NCBI RefSeq assembly: GCF_002902285.1
Contig: NZ_PPRU01000018.1
Coordinates: forward strand, 59,927 to 123,926
Origin: Staphylococcus simulans
Lineage (GTDB): Bacteria; Bacillota; Bacilli; Staphylococcales; Staphylococcaceae
Reading direction: 5' to 3'
Length of the DNA: 64,000 bases
Below the pieces are notes generated by a model. The model searched no databases. It was not told the DNA's origin and was given only the letters and a program-made list of their open reading frames with translations. Positions 42,724 to 52,289 of the stretch are shown piece after piece (position 1 is the stretch's first letter; every line of letters begins with the position of its first letter). Both the position numbers and the translations under genes were made by a program.

Positions 42724-43164
42724 TTATGAGTTTTGCTTAGTTAAAGAATCAATCAGTTTATCTAATAAACGATTCAATTCTTTTTCTTCTTTTTTGTTTA
42801 ATCCTGAGATATCGCCTAAGTGGTTACAAGCACCGCCTAGATCTTCTTCGATTGCTTCGCTCTTTTCAGTTAAGTGAACAAACACTTCACGTTGATCGAC
42901 TTCAGAACGCTCTCTTTTGATTAAATCTACTTGTTCCATTCTTTTTAAAAGTGGGGATACTGTACCAGTATCTAATGCAAGTTCAGTAACGACTTTCTTC
43001 ACATTAACTGGTGATTCTTCCCATAAAATTGTTAATACTAAAAACTGCGGGTAAGTTAATTTGTACTTCTTAAAAACGTTATTTGAATAGTAGCGATTTA
43101 CTTGTCTTTGAGCGTTGTACAAACTAAAGCATAAACGTCCGCCTAAATTAAGTTTTTCAGTCAT
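42724..43164 (-). CDS. mgrA: Global regulator MgrA (MarR family)
   Basis: This 146-aa winged-helix regulator has the MgrA hallmark Cys in [13 protein letters not shown] (Cys12), the redox-sensing residue in S. aureus, and the recognition region [21 protein letters not shown] followed by the wing [14 protein letters not shown]. MgrA controls autolysis, capsule, surface proteins and efflux pumps, including norA, which lies about 7 kb away here. The frame extends to 43251, but AGGAGGAGAAC is just ahead of the ATG at 43164. The ORF is monocistronic. Confidence 0.93.
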   Translation of the reverse strand: MTEKLNLGGRLCFSLYNAQRQVNRYYSNNVFKKYKLTYPQFLVLTILWEESPVNVKKVVTELALDTGTVSPLLKRMEQVDLIKRERSEVDQREVFVHLTEKSEAIEEDLGGACNHLGDISGLNKKEEKELNRLLDKLIDSLTKQNS

Positions 43165-43412
43165 AAGTTCTCCTCCAGACATTCTATCCGTTATATTTTT
43201 CTGTGTACCGGAATTCGTTCCGTCTTGTTGTGAAAGTTTGAGCAGTGACAAAAATGGAAATTTTATCTATTTTGTCGACTCCTCACAAGCCATGTTAAAA
43301 TTAAAGCATGCATTGATTTTAGAAGATATCTTGCATTAAATCAAGTTGTAACATAATATAATATGTCCATTAATGATTGTACCATTAAGTCCTTTAGAAA
43401 TGAGTGTTAAAA

Positions 43413-44342
43413 ATGGAACGAAATAATAATAGTAAATTATCTATTTGTATTGTAACAGGTTTTCTAGGAAGCGGTAAAACGTCTTTCCTTAAATATTATA
43501 CTGAGCAATTATTAAAAAGAGATGAGAAAATCACTGTAATTATGAACGAATTTGGTGATTTCGATGTCGATAGTAAAATTTTAGGAGATAAAGTTCAAAC
43601 GATTTCCTTGCAGAACGGATGTGTCTGTTGTGATTTACAACAAGACCTTATCGCGCAACTATCAGCAATAATCAATCAAAACCAATCACAATTCGTCATT
43701 ATTGAAGCCACAGGGATTGCTCATCCACTTCAACTCATCCAAGCTTGCTATGATCCACTGCTTACTGATTATGTGAATCCGCCGCTTGTGGTCGGTTTAG
43801 TTGATGCACCTAGATTTTTACATCGTGCGGATTATTCTGAATCAACGCAAGCATTGATGGAAGAACAGCTTGCAGTCAGTCAAACGCTGATTGTCAATAA
43901 GACAGATTTAATCAGCCAAGATGAGCAGCAAGTGCTGATCGAAGCTTTAAAACAAATCAATTCGAATGATGCCATCTATTTTACAACCTATGGTCAAGTC
44001 AATATTGATGAATTGCAGGCGTTAGAGCCACTCAATATGAAGCCAAAACACCAACATTTACATCACCATGGTATCAGCTCAATTGCGTATACCTTTACTT
44101 CGCCTATAGATAGACAAATGTTTTACCAGTTTATCTTACGTTTGCCAGACAACGTCTATCGTTTGAAAGGTTATGTAAGATTCAGAGATGCACCAGAAAC
44201 AACGTATTTATTCCAATTCGCCAATGGGCTGCCAGATTACGAGCCGATTCAAGATGAGGTGCAAAATACTATTGTATTGATTGGTGAACAACTCGATAAA
44301 GAGCGTTTACGCAATCAATTAGATGCATTGCAGTTCACTTGA
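43413..44342 (+). CDS. CobW/G3E-family GTPase (metallochaperone-like)
   Basis: This 309-aa G3E GTPase has Walker A GFLGSGKTS near 14-22, the metal-binding CxCC motif in LQNGCVCCDLQQDL (about 67-80), a VNKTDL guanine motif and a C-terminal CobW_C domain with a His-rich stretch HQHLHHHG. Members such as YciC/ZigA deliver zinc during scarcity. No Zur operator matching the TCGTAAT-type consensus is visible upstream. A GTG at 43404 is also in frame; the ATG is preferred, with weak ribosome binding in either case. It is divergent from mgrA. Confidence 0.85.
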   Translation: MERNNNSKLSICIVTGFLGSGKTSFLKYYTEQLLKRDEKITVIMNEFGDFDVDSKILGDKVQTISLQNGCVCCDLQQDLIAQLSAIINQNQSQFVIIEATGIAHPLQLIQACYDPLLTDYVNPPLVVGLVDAPRFLHRADYSESTQALMEEQLAVSQTLIVNKTDLISQDEQQVLIEALKQINSNDAIYFTTYGQVNIDELQALEPLNMKPKHQHLHHHGISSIAYTFTSPIDRQMFYQFILRLPDNVYRLKGYVRFRDAPETTYLFQFANGLPDYEPIQDEVQNTIVLIGEQLDKERLRNQLDALQFT

Positions 44343-44538
44343 AAATTGACGTGCATATCAAGGTAACACTATAATGAATACAACGTTTAATAGTACAAGG
44401 AATTTGTAGGGAATACAATACTAAAATATTTTAATCCATTATGCATCCCTACTACACTATAGTGAACCTCATTTTTAAATTTAGCAAGCGCTAACATAAG
44501 TTGTAATAAAAATGAAATGAGTGAGAGGGGTAAACGCA

Positions 44539-45447
44539 ATGGATCGTGTTAAAATCAATCGTAACGTAACTTATTCAAAGATGATTCAAGGTTTTTGGAG
44601 ATTAAATGATTGGCAGATAACAACCCAAGACTTAAACCGTTATTTGCACCAGTTAGTCGAATTAGGTGTAACGACAATGGACCATGCAGATATTTATGGT
44701 GATTATCGTTGTGAACAGTTATTCGGAGAAGCATTGGCTTTGTCACCTGAACTCAGAGACCAAATTGAATTAGTTTCGAAATGCGGTATTATCTTGCCGA
44801 CCGATCAATTCGCGCAATTTGATGGCCATCGTTACGATTTAAGCAAACAACATATTGTAGAAGCGGTGAACCGTTCATTGCAGAATCTAAAAACAGACGT
44901 ACTTGATACGTTGTTGATTCATCGTCCATCTCCGCTCATGGATCCAAATGAAGTCAGAGATGCGCTTGATGTTTTAGTAGAAGCAGGTAAAATTAAATCA
45001 TTCGGTGTTTCTAACTTTAATAACACACAGTATGATTTGCTGAACCAAGGTATTAAATCACATAAACTGCATATCGCAGTGAATCAACTAGAAGTTTCAC
45101 CGTATCATGCAGCACCTATTTATGATGGAACAATTGATCATATGTATCGAGATGATGTTAAGATTATGGCATGGAGTCCGCTTGCAGGCGGTAAATTACT
45201 GAATGTAGAAGATGCTAAATCTAAACGTGTCATGTCTATTATCAGCCCACTTGCTTATAAATATAATGTGGCTCCAGCCAGTATTGTCACAGCGTGGTTG
45301 GTGAAACATCCAGCTACGATAATGCCAATCATGGGTACAAGTCAAATTGAACGTATGCAAGATGCGGTAAAAGGGTTAGAACTGACTTTAACAGATCAAG
45401 AATGGTTTGATATTTATGTTGCAGTCTTAGGTCAAGACATCCCTTGA
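44539..45447 (+). CDS. Aldo/keto reductase
   Basis: This 302-aa (alpha/beta)8 oxidoreductase resembles the YdhF/oxidoreductase branch. The catalytic tetrad can be read as Asp-Tyr in DHADIYGDY (about 49-57), Lys in ELVSKCGI and His in LLIHRPSP. SPLAGGKLL and the C-terminal IMPIMGTSQIERM bind NADPH phosphate. Substrate unknown. GAGAGGGG precedes the ATG at 44539; an in-frame GTG at 44521 is upstream of it and is not used. The small membrane gene follows after 25 bases. Confidence 0.88.
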   Translation: MDRVKINRNVTYSKMIQGFWRLNDWQITTQDLNRYLHQLVELGVTTMDHADIYGDYRCEQLFGEALALSPELRDQIELVSKCGIILPTDQFAQFDGHRYDLSKQHIVEAVNRSLQNLKTDVLDTLLIHRPSPLMDPNEVRDALDVLVEAGKIKSFGVSNFNNTQYDLLNQGIKSHKLHIAVNQLEVSPYHAAPIYDGTIDHMYRDDVKIMAWSPLAGGKLLNVEDAKSKRVMSIISPLAYKYNVAPASIVTAWLVKHPATIMPIMGTSQIERMQDAVKGLELTLTDQEWFDIYVAVLGQDIP

Positions 45448-45472
45448 TAAGTGAAATAAAGGAGAATAAGAA

Positions 45473-45760
45473 ATGAATTCAGAAGAACAATCACGTGCGC
45501 GCATGCGCTTTGAACGTAACCTTATCGTCTTTCCATATATTATTTTTGCGATTATCGTCTTTTTCTTTACAACGATTTTTTCAGCACCAACTGTTGTACT
45601 GACATTATTCGGTATTTTCTTTATCTATAACGCAGTGTTATTATTCGTTGCGTTTATTAAGCATTACACACGTACGATGATTTTATTATTAGTGTTAACA
45701 ATCTTCGTCGGTCTCATGTTTACCATCTCAGCAACTGCGCAATTTGCGGGCAGATACTAA
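45473..45760 (+). CDS. Small membrane protein, three helices
   Basis: This 95-aa protein has a charged N-terminus (SEEQSRARMRFERN) and three hydrophobic helices (about 18-37, 41-60 and 66-88). No named family is evident. It shares a unit with the aldo/keto reductase, with AAAGGAG 10 bases ahead of the ATG, and ends at a strong terminator. Confidence 0.65.
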   Translation: MNSEEQSRARMRFERNLIVFPYIIFAIIVFFFTTIFSAPTVVLTLFGIFFIYNAVLLFVAFIKHYTRTMILLLVLTIFVGLMFTISATAQFAGRY

Positions 45761-45778
45761 GCAATTAAATAAGTAAAA

Positions 45779-45828
45779 TAACTCCCTCTATAAGTGTTTT
45801 TCAACACTCTATATAGAGGGAGTTTTGT
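45779..45828 (+). terminator. Intrinsic terminator
   Basis: AACTCCCTCTATA and TATAGAGGGAGTT pair around an inner GTGTT/AACAC stem, then TTGT. Confidence 0.9.
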
Positions 45829-45950
45829 ATTGTCATAAAGAATTCAAAAGAAATGAAAACGTTTTCTTTATTAATAGGACTAGCTTTGATATTCTTAAAG
45901 TAAATAAGAATGTATAAAGAAAAATAAATTCGTATTGAGGGGGATTCAAG

Positions 45951-46889
45951 ATGGGGAAAAGAAAAGTCGCAATTATTGGTGCAGGTCATACAGGTGCAAC
46001 CTTAGCATTTATGTTAGCTGAAAAAACTTTAGCAGATGTGGTGTTATTAGATAAACCTGAAAATGAAAAGCCAGCACGCGGCAAAGCGTTGGATATTTCG
46101 GAAAGTGGACCGATTTTCAATTTCAACAACAAAATTAAAGGGACATCTGATTATCAAGATATTACTGGTTCAGATATTGTGGTGATCACTGCAGGTGTCG
46201 CACGTAAACCTGGAATGAGTCGTGATGATTTGATTCAAATTAATGAATCGGTAATGGCACAAGTGACAGAGGGTATTAAAACTTATGCGCCGGACAGCAC
46301 GATTATCGTGTTGACGAATCCTGTGGATGCGATGACATATGCAGTATATAAATTGTCAGGTTTCCCTAAAAATCGTGTGTTAGGGCAATCGGGTATTTTA
46401 GATACAGCACGTTATCGTACATTTATCGCAGAAGCATTAGATGTTGCGCGTACGGACGTTTCAGGATTAGTACTAGGTGGCCACGGAGATACAATGGTAC
46501 CGTTATTAAGTACGACTACAGTAGGCGGCGTGCCAATCACTGAACTATTGGAACAAGATAAAATCGATGCGATTGTGGACCGTACGCGTAAAGGCGGAGC
46601 TGAAATTGTCGGCTTGCTTGGCAACGGTTCAGCTTATTATGCGCCAGCCGCTGCGATTTTTGAAATGGCTGCAGCGATACTTAAAGACGAAAGACGTGTA
46701 TTACCTGCAATTACGTATTTAGAAGGCGAATATGGCTTTAATGATATTTGTTTAGGTGTTCCGACATTAATCGGTGAAAATGGTGTCGAACAAGTCATTG
46801 AAACAAAACTTTCTGATGATGAAAAAGCACAGTTAAAAGCTTCAGCAGATGCGGTAGAAGAAGTAAAAAGTGCTTTAAAGTATTCATAA
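45951..46889 (+). CDS. mdh: NAD-dependent malate dehydrogenase (LDH-like type)
   Basis: This 312-aa enzyme interconverts malate and oxaloacetate. It has the Rossmann motif GAGHTGA (9-15), an Asp after the second strand for NAD preference (LLDKPE), and the malate-specifying Arg in the substrate loop ([13 protein letters not shown], where lactate dehydrogenases have Gln). Catalytic Asp/His are in [14 protein letters not shown]. It sits directly ahead of a dicarboxylate symporter gene, suggesting coupled use of C4 acids, though a terminator separates them. GAGGGGG precedes the ATG. Confidence 0.92.
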   Translation: MGKRKVAIIGAGHTGATLAFMLAEKTLADVVLLDKPENEKPARGKALDISESGPIFNFNNKIKGTSDYQDITGSDIVVITAGVARKPGMSRDDLIQINESVMAQVTEGIKTYAPDSTIIVLTNPVDAMTYAVYKLSGFPKNRVLGQSGILDTARYRTFIAEALDVARTDVSGLVLGGHGDTMVPLLSTTTVGGVPITELLEQDKIDAIVDRTRKGGAEIVGLLGNGSAYYAPAAAIFEMAAAILKDERRVLPAITYLEGEYGFNDICLGVPTLIGENGVEQVIETKLSDDEKAQLKASADAVEEVKSALKYS

Positions 46890-46925
46890 ACTATGTGGTA
46901 AAGTAAATTATTATATATTGGAACA

Positions 46926-46964
46926 GGAGACGGACGATTCTAATGCGTTCGTCTCTTTTTTGTA
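46926..46964 (+). terminator. Intrinsic terminator of mdh
   Basis: GAGACGGACG and CGTTCGTCTC pair over 8 bases and are followed by TTTTTTG. Confidence 0.9.
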
Positions 46965-47170
46965 CTTTCTCGTTTTATTGTGAAAAAATCTACAAATTTT
47001 CGAATAACCCTCTTTTTGTAACCGCATTCTTGTTATAATGGACTTGAAAATGATTAAATATTTCGAAAAATGGTGAACGCATGTATGGGACTGGATAAGC
47101 GTACCGTCTTTTCAAATATTTAAAATACGTACTTCTTGAGTACACTAAGCAAATAAGGGAGGAAATCAAT

Positions 47171-48706
47171 ATGGCAAGAAAGGAAGCATCAGTAAAATCT
47201 GACAAGAAGCAAAAGGGTGTGAAGCCGCTATGGATTATCATCAGCTTTATCGTATTGATAGCGATTGTGTTGATACCAGTGAGCGGGATTCCGGTAATGG
47301 CTAAAATGTCACTTGCGATTTTAGCCTTTGCGGTCATTATGTGGGTGACGGAAGCGGTCTCTTATCCAGTATCCTCAACGATGATTGTAGCTTTGATCAT
47401 ACTATTATTAGGATTTAGTCCTGTACAAGATTTAGCAGAAAAACTAGGGAACCCTAAAGCAAATGGTGCCGCTTTACATGGTGCGGATTTATTCGGAACA
47501 GGCAATGCTTTGAAGTTAGCATTCAGTGGTTTCTCAACTTCAGCAGTTGCTTTAGTAGCAGCAGCGCTATTCTTAGCAGCTGCCATGCAGATTACTAATT
47601 TGCATAAACGTTTAGCATTATTGGTCTTATCGATTGTGGGTAATAAGACTAATCGCATTGTGGCGGGTGCAATTATAGTATCTATTATTTTAGCGTTCTT
47701 CGTACCATCTGCGACAGCGCGTGCCGGTGCAGTTGTACCTATTTTGTTAGGGATGATTGCGGCGTTTAAAGCTTCTAAAGAAAGTAAGCTTGCAGGTTTA
47801 TTAATTATCACTGCAGTACAAGCAGTATCTATTTGGAACATCGGTATTAAGACAGCAGCGGCTCAAAATATCGTTGCGGTCAACTTTATCAACCAAAGTT
47901 TTGGTCATGATATTTCATGGGGACAATGGTTCTTATATGCAGCACCTTGGTCTATTTTAATGTCAATTGCACTTTACTTCATTATGTTGAAAGTTATGCC
48001 GCCAGAACAAAAAGAAGTGAAGGGCGGTAAAGAATTAATTCAGAAAGAATTAAATAAATTAGGCCCAGTGTCACCACGTGAGTGGCGTTTGATTGTGATT
48101 TCTGTTTTATTATTATTATTCTGGTCAACTGAGAAAATATTACATCCGATTGATTCATCTTCAATCACTTTAGTTGCGATGGCAATTATGTTAACACCTA
48201 AAATTGGTGTGATGAGTTGGAAAGAAGCGGAGAAACATATTCCATGGGGAACAATTATTGTCTTTGGTATTGGTATCTCACTCGGAAACGTATTATTAAA
48301 TACTGGCGGTGCGCAGTGGTTAAGTGATAAGACGTTCGGTTTAATGGGCTTACAACATTTACCATTGATTGCGACAATCGCATTGATTACTTTATTTAAT
48401 ATCTTAATTCATTTAGGTTTCGCAAGTGCAACAAGTTTATCTTCTGCTTTGATTCCAGTTTTTATTTCTTTAACAGCAACATTACATTTAGGCGATCAAA
48501 GCATCGGCTTTGTGTTGATCCAACAATTTGTAATTAGTTTCGGTTTCTTATTACCAGTAAGTGCACCACAAAACATGTTAGCTTATGGTTCAGGTACATT
48601 TACAGTTAAAGACTTCTTGAAAGCAGGTATTCCATTAACAGTAGTAGGTTATGTCTTGATTATGATCTTCAGTTTCACATACTGGAAATGGTTAGGTTTA
48701 ATATAA
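47171..48706 (+). CDS. sdcS: Sodium/dicarboxylate symporter (DASS family, SdcS-like)
   Basis: This 511-aa transporter has about eleven helices plus two re-entrant hairpins. The family signatures are visible: SATARAGAVVPI in the first half and SATSLSSALIPV in the second, the paired SNT-like sodium and dicarboxylate clamp regions (variant here), plus NIGIKTAAAQN. It should import succinate, fumarate and malate with sodium, as S. aureus SdcS does. AGGGAGGAAATCAAT precedes the ATG. A strong terminator follows. Confidence 0.85.
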   Translation: MARKEASVKSDKKQKGVKPLWIIISFIVLIAIVLIPVSGIPVMAKMSLAILAFAVIMWVTEAVSYPVSSTMIVALIILLLGFSPVQDLAEKLGNPKANGAALHGADLFGTGNALKLAFSGFSTSAVALVAAALFLAAAMQITNLHKRLALLVLSIVGNKTNRIVAGAIIVSIILAFFVPSATARAGAVVPILLGMIAAFKASKESKLAGLLIITAVQAVSIWNIGIKTAAAQNIVAVNFINQSFGHDISWGQWFLYAAPWSILMSIALYFIMLKVMPPEQKEVKGGKELIQKELNKLGPVSPREWRLIVISVLLLLFWSTEKILHPIDSSSITLVAMAIMLTPKIGVMSWKEAEKHIPWGTIIVFGIGISLGNVLLNTGGAQWLSDKTFGLMGLQHLPLIATIALITLFNILIHLGFASATSLSSALIPVFISLTATLHLGDQSIGFVLIQQFVISFGFLLPVSAPQNMLAYGSGTFTVKDFLKAGIPLTVVGYVLIMIFSFTYWKWLGLI

Positions 48707-48719
48707 AATCATAATGAAT

Positions 48720-48758
48720 TCAAAAAGACGATGGCATCAAGTCCATCGTCTTTTCTTT
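48720..48758. terminator. Intrinsic terminator, probably bidirectional
   Basis: AAAAGACGATGG and CCATCGTCTTTT pair perfectly over 8 bases; A-run left, T-run right. It serves sdcS and the minus-strand pair that follows. Confidence 0.9.
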
Positions 48759-48782
48759 AGAAATAACATGTAGGTTTTAGTA

Positions 48783-49058
48783 TTACCATACAAAGAAACA
48801 CACATAAAGCGCTATATATTCTACGAACGTTAAAAGATACATATATTTCAAACGTAGTTTTACATTGAAAGGTACTTCCCAATTCGGATACTTTTGTTCA
48901 AAATAAGCGATTTGAAGCAAGTAGATACCGATACCTAATGGCAGCAGCATTAAACCGATACTGACAAGAAATGAAAAACCAATCTCATGGATAAAGTGTC
49001 CGATAATCAATTGGATAACTATCAGTACCGCAATAAAAACAAGAAGTTGCATTGTCAT
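48783..49058 (-). CDS. Small membrane protein paired with DUF1361
   Basis: This 91-aa protein has about three hydrophobic helices (2-18, 25-47 and 70-90) and no recognised domain. Its start overlaps the stop of the upstream DUF1361 gene by 4 bases, which indicates that they work together or are at least co-translated. Confidence 0.65.
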   Translation of the reverse strand: MTMQLLVFIAVLIVIQLIIGHFIHEIGFSFLVSIGLMLLPLGIGIYLLQIAYFEQKYPNWEVPFNVKLRLKYMYLLTFVEYIALYVCFFVW

Positions 49059-49672
49059 TTTGCCATGCGCACTCCTTTCACCATGATCAATATCATTGCT
49101 TGTAGCAAGGTCATAACGAATAAGAAGAAAAGACCTTTCGCGTCTAAGAATTGAACAACATCTCTGATAATAGAAAGTGGTTGAGTGACTAAGTAGACAC
49201 TATGGAATCTCAAGAATCGTCCCATCGCAATTCCTAAACTATTCGCAAACATTAAGCCAATGACGATAATGTAATTGAATAAAGGTTTATTGGTTAAATG
49301 GAATAACTCAATGTTAATCAAAATATAACAATAAACTGCAAAACAGACGCCACCGACTAAGAAGGTAAAGTACAACCATTCTATAGGTCTGACCCCTTCC
49401 ATAATCGTAAATGCAAATTGGTTAAGATGGATAAGGTCTGTCACCATATAAAAGGTATTCGGGAAGATTAAGACAAAGATTGCTGCGAAAACAATAAATA
49501 GCGGCCATTCGAAACGTCGCTTCGGTATAAATAGCTTAAGTAACCAAACGAGTTCAAAAGGAATATATGCTAAGAATAAGTTTAATGCCATGAATTGGTA
49601 AAATTTATTTAAAGGCAATGTCAGCAGCATTAATATCACAAATAATATGCGTGCAATATAACGTGATTGCAT
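49055..49672 (-). CDS. DUF1361 membrane protein
   Basis: This 205-aa protein has six to seven helices and the features of DUF1361: FIPKRRFEWPLFIVF near 68-82, PNTFYMVTDLIHL near 91-103 and MGRFLRFHSVYL near 150. Function unknown. GAGAGGAC lies ahead of the ATG on the minus strand. It heads a two-gene unit divergent from norA. Confidence 0.8.
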   Translation of the reverse strand: MQSRYIARILFVILMLLTLPLNKFYQFMALNLFLAYIPFELVWLLKLFIPKRRFEWPLFIVFAAIFVLIFPNTFYMVTDLIHLNQFAFTIMEGVRPIEWLYFTFLVGGVCFAVYCYILINIELFHLTNKPLFNYIIVIGLMFANSLGIAMGRFLRFHSVYLVTQPLSIIRDVVQFLDAKGLFFLFVMTLLQAMILIMVKGVRMAK

Positions 49673-49875
49673 TTCAAAGTCCTCTCTTTAAACATCCCTG
49701 TTAATGGATGGATTATCTGAAAACAACAATACTCGTGTTTCAGACGTATTTAGATGAATATATTACAGGTTTTCAGCCTAGATATCAATTAAAAGTATAG
49801 CATTTAAAAGACACGTTAAGCATAGAAAAAAGAAATGAGGGAAGAATTAGACTAAAATAATTCAATATTATTTGA

Positions 49876-49905
49876 TTGAGCCGCAGAATAACTATGGTGT
49901 ATAAT
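49876..49905 (+). promoter_or_regulatory. Promoter of norA
   Basis: TTGAGC (49876-49881), an 18-base spacer and a perfect TATAAT (49900-49905) lie 54 bases ahead of the norA start. Confidence 0.7.
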
Positions 49906-49958
49906 AGGTAGTCACGAAAAATTTGACTGAATCAAACAACGCAATAAAGGAGGAAATC

Positions 49959-51128
49959 ATGAGTAAGCAATTAATCACCTTATATTTTAATATTTTTCTA
50001 GTCTTCTTAGGTATCGGATTAGTTGTACCTGTGTTACCCGTCTATTTAAAGGACTTAGGTTTAAATGGAAGTGATTTAGGTATTCTTGTTGCGGCCTTTG
50101 CGTTAGCGCAAATGGTAATTTCGCCATTCGGAGGCAACTTAGCTGATAAATTAGGGAAGAAATTAATTATTTGTATCGGTTTAGTACTATTCGCTGTTTC
50201 TGAGTTCATCTTTGCGATGAGCAGCAACTATCCGCTTTTGATTGTTTCAAGAATTATCGGTGGTTTCAGTGCAGGTATGGTAATGCCTGGGGTTACAGGT
50301 ATGATCGCAGATATCTCACGTCCTGAAGATAAAGCGAAAAACTTCGGCTATATGTCAGCAATTATTAACTCCGGCTTCATTTTAGGACCTGGCTTTGGCG
50401 GCTTTATGGCAGAGTTCTCTCACCGTTTGCCATTCTACTTCGCTGGGAGCCTAGGTGTCGTAGCATTCTTTTGTTCTTTATTCTTTATCCAAGGTGCAAA
50501 ACGCGAAACGACAGATGGTTTCCATACAGTTATCGAACCGCAAGATTTAGCTAAAATTAATATCAAAGCTTTTATTACCCCGGTAATCATTACGTTCGTT
50601 TTAGCATTCGGACTTGCAGCATTTGAAACACTTTATCCATTATATACTGCAGATAAAGCACATTACGCGCCAAAAGATATTTCTATCGCGATCACAGGCG
50701 GTGGCTTAGCAGGTGCGATCTTCCAAATCTTCTTGTTCGATAAATTTATGAAGTACTTTAAAGAATTAACATTTATACAATTATCACTGCTTTATTCAGC
50801 AATTATGTTGTTTTTATTGATTGTTGCACATCATTACTGGTCAATTATGATTATCAGTTTTATAGTATTTATCGGTTTTGATATGATACGTCCAGCTATA
50901 ACGAATTACTTCTCGAATATTGCGGGTAATCGTCAAGGGTTAGCAGGAGGCTTGAACTCTACCTTCACAAGTATGGGGAACTTCGCAGGCCCGCTCGTTG
51001 CAGGTACATTATATGATGTGAACTTAGAATTTCCATTGTATATGTCCGTGACAGTCATGTTATTAGGTATTGTGATTATTATGGTTGAGAAGACCATTAG
51101 AAAAAGCAGAAAGCTGAAACAAAGTTAA
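49959..51128 (+). CDS. norA: Multidrug efflux pump NorA
   Basis: This 389-aa proton-driven MFS antiporter with twelve helices exports fluoroquinolones, biocides and dyes in S. aureus. It begins SKQLITLYFNIFLVFLGIGL and has the loop motif GGNLADKLGKKLIICIGL and the antiporter motif C region GFILGPGFGGFMAE. IGFDMIRPAITNYFSNIAG matches the S. aureus protein closely. AAAGGAGG is 7 bases ahead of the ATG at 49959; the open frame upstream to 49923 lacks this. mgrA, its known regulator, is in the same window. Confidence 0.93.
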   Translation: MSKQLITLYFNIFLVFLGIGLVVPVLPVYLKDLGLNGSDLGILVAAFALAQMVISPFGGNLADKLGKKLIICIGLVLFAVSEFIFAMSSNYPLLIVSRIIGGFSAGMVMPGVTGMIADISRPEDKAKNFGYMSAIINSGFILGPGFGGFMAEFSHRLPFYFAGSLGVVAFFCSLFFIQGAKRETTDGFHTVIEPQDLAKINIKAFITPVIITFVLAFGLAAFETLYPLYTADKAHYAPKDISIAITGGGLAGAIFQIFLFDKFMKYFKELTFIQLSLLYSAIMLFLLIVAHHYWSIMIISFIVFIGFDMIRPAITNYFSNIAGNRQGLAGGLNSTFTSMGNFAGPLVAGTLYDVNLEFPLYMSVTVMLLGIVIIMVEKTIRKSRKLKQS

Positions 51129-51209
51129 ATTATGATATAGAAAGTGTGCTGTTGTGCTTACAACAGCATGCTTTTAATATTTATTTATCTGAAAAATTTG
51201 AAAATGACA

Positions 51210-51238
51210 TTGACGAAATGTGTCACTGGTGGTAACCT
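51210..51238 (+). promoter_or_regulatory. Probable promoter of the S-box transcript
   Basis: TTGACG (51210-51215), 17-base spacer, TAACCT (51233-51238). Initiation near 51245 would place the riboswitch at the transcript start. Confidence 0.5.
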
Positions 51239-51261
51239 TAATACAATTCAATCAAATAGAA

Positions 51262-51367
51262 CTCTTATCAAGAGAGGCGGAGGGATGTGCCCGACGAAGC
51301 CCAGCAACCATCGTGTAAACGAAGTGGTGCTAATTCACAAAAAGTCATAGACTTTTGAAGATGAGAG
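51262..51367 (+). promoter_or_regulatory. SAM-I (S-box) riboswitch aptamer
   Basis: All S-box landmarks are present: P1 arms CTCTTATC (51262-51269) and GATGAGAG (51360-51367), the core AGAGAGGCGGAGGGA, the GCCCGACGAAGCCC pseudoknot region, CAACC, and GGTGCTAATTC. SAM binding stabilises P1 and turns the downstream lipoprotein gene off. Confidence 0.95.
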
Positions 51368-51375
51368 AAAGAATG

Positions 51376-51414
51376 AAAGCTTTCTCTTATTTTAATGAGA
51401 AGGCTTTTTTCTTT
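51376..51414 (+). terminator. S-box regulated terminator
   Basis: AAGCTTTCTC and GAGAAGGCTT form the terminator stem, followed by TTTTCTTTT. GAGAGAAAG of the P1 3' side (51364-51372) can instead pair with CTTTCTCT, giving the antiterminator. Confidence 0.9.
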
Positions 51415-51455
51415 TGGTAAGGGTGATTTGATAAATATTACATAGGGATGGTGCA

Positions 51456-52238
51456 GTGGAAATGAAGAAAGTAAGTAGTTTAATCGGGTTATTGGTATTA
51501 CTGGTCGTACTCGCAGCGTGCGGCAAAGGTGGAGACAAGGAGAAAATCACAGTAGCAGCTTCTCCAGCTCCGCATGGTGAGGTATTAGAACATGCGAAAA
51601 AAGCTATGAAAGATAAAGGGTATGATTTAGAAGTTAAAGTCGTTAATGATTATAAAGTACCTAATAAATTATTAGATAAAGGAGACGTGGATGCGAACCT
51701 TTTCCAACACGTTCCTTATTTAAAGGCTGAAAGAAAGTCACATGGTTATAAAATTGAAGAAGTCGGTAAAGTCTTCACAACACCAATGGGTGTTTACAGT
51801 AAAAAATATAAAAACATCAAAGATATTCCAAAAGGTTCAACAATCTATGTTTCAAACAACCCCGCTGAAGAAGGACGTTTCTTATCTTTCTTCGTTAATG
51901 AAGGCTTAGTTAAAATCAAAGATGGCGTGAAAATTGAAGATGCGAAATTCGATGACATTGTTGAAAATAAAAAAGATTTAAAATTCAATAATCAACAAGG
52001 TGCAGAATTCTTACCAAAAACATATAAAAGCGGTGAAGGTGCTGCTGTTATTATGAACTCAAACTATGCGATTGATAATGGTTTAACACCTTCGAAAGAT
52101 GCGATTGTGATGGAAAATGAATCATCACCATTTGCGAATATTTTAGCAGTTAAAGAAGGTCATAAAGACGATAAAAAATTCCAAGAACTCATCAAAGTAT
52201 TACAGTCTAAAGACATGAAAGAATTCATTAAGAAATAA
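51456..52238 (+). CDS. metQ: Methionine-binding lipoprotein (MetQ/NlpA family)
   Basis: This 260-aa substrate-binding lipoprotein has a lipobox LAAC near residue 22, then the NlpA opening ITVAASPAPHGEVLEHAKKAM, the VDANLFQHVPYLKAE motif and KIEDAKFDDIVENKKDLKF, typical of D/L-methionine-binding proteins. The S-box upstream supports methionine as ligand. No metN or metI gene is adjacent, so it must use a transporter encoded elsewhere. The GTG at 51456 is 8 bases from AGGG; an in-frame ATG two codons later is the alternative. Confidence 0.9.
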   Translation: MEMKKVSSLIGLLVLLVVLAACGKGGDKEKITVAASPAPHGEVLEHAKKAMKDKGYDLEVKVVNDYKVPNKLLDKGDVDANLFQHVPYLKAERKSHGYKIEEVGKVFTTPMGVYSKKYKNIKDIPKGSTIYVSNNPAEEGRFLSFFVNEGLVKIKDGVKIEDAKFDDIVENKKDLKFNNQQGAEFLPKTYKSGEGAAVIMNSNYAIDNGLTPSKDAIVMENESSPFANILAVKEGHKDDKKFQELIKVLQSKDMKEFIKK

Positions 52239-52289
52239 TACGGTAAAGACGTAATACCATATGAAGCGAAGTAAAGGAGTCGAATGAAT

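Noticed and set aside
43320..43412. Zur operator ahead of the CobW-family gene
   Set aside because: TTAATGATTGTACCATTAA is a loose dyad but does not match the TCGTAAT-N-ATTACGA type consensus.
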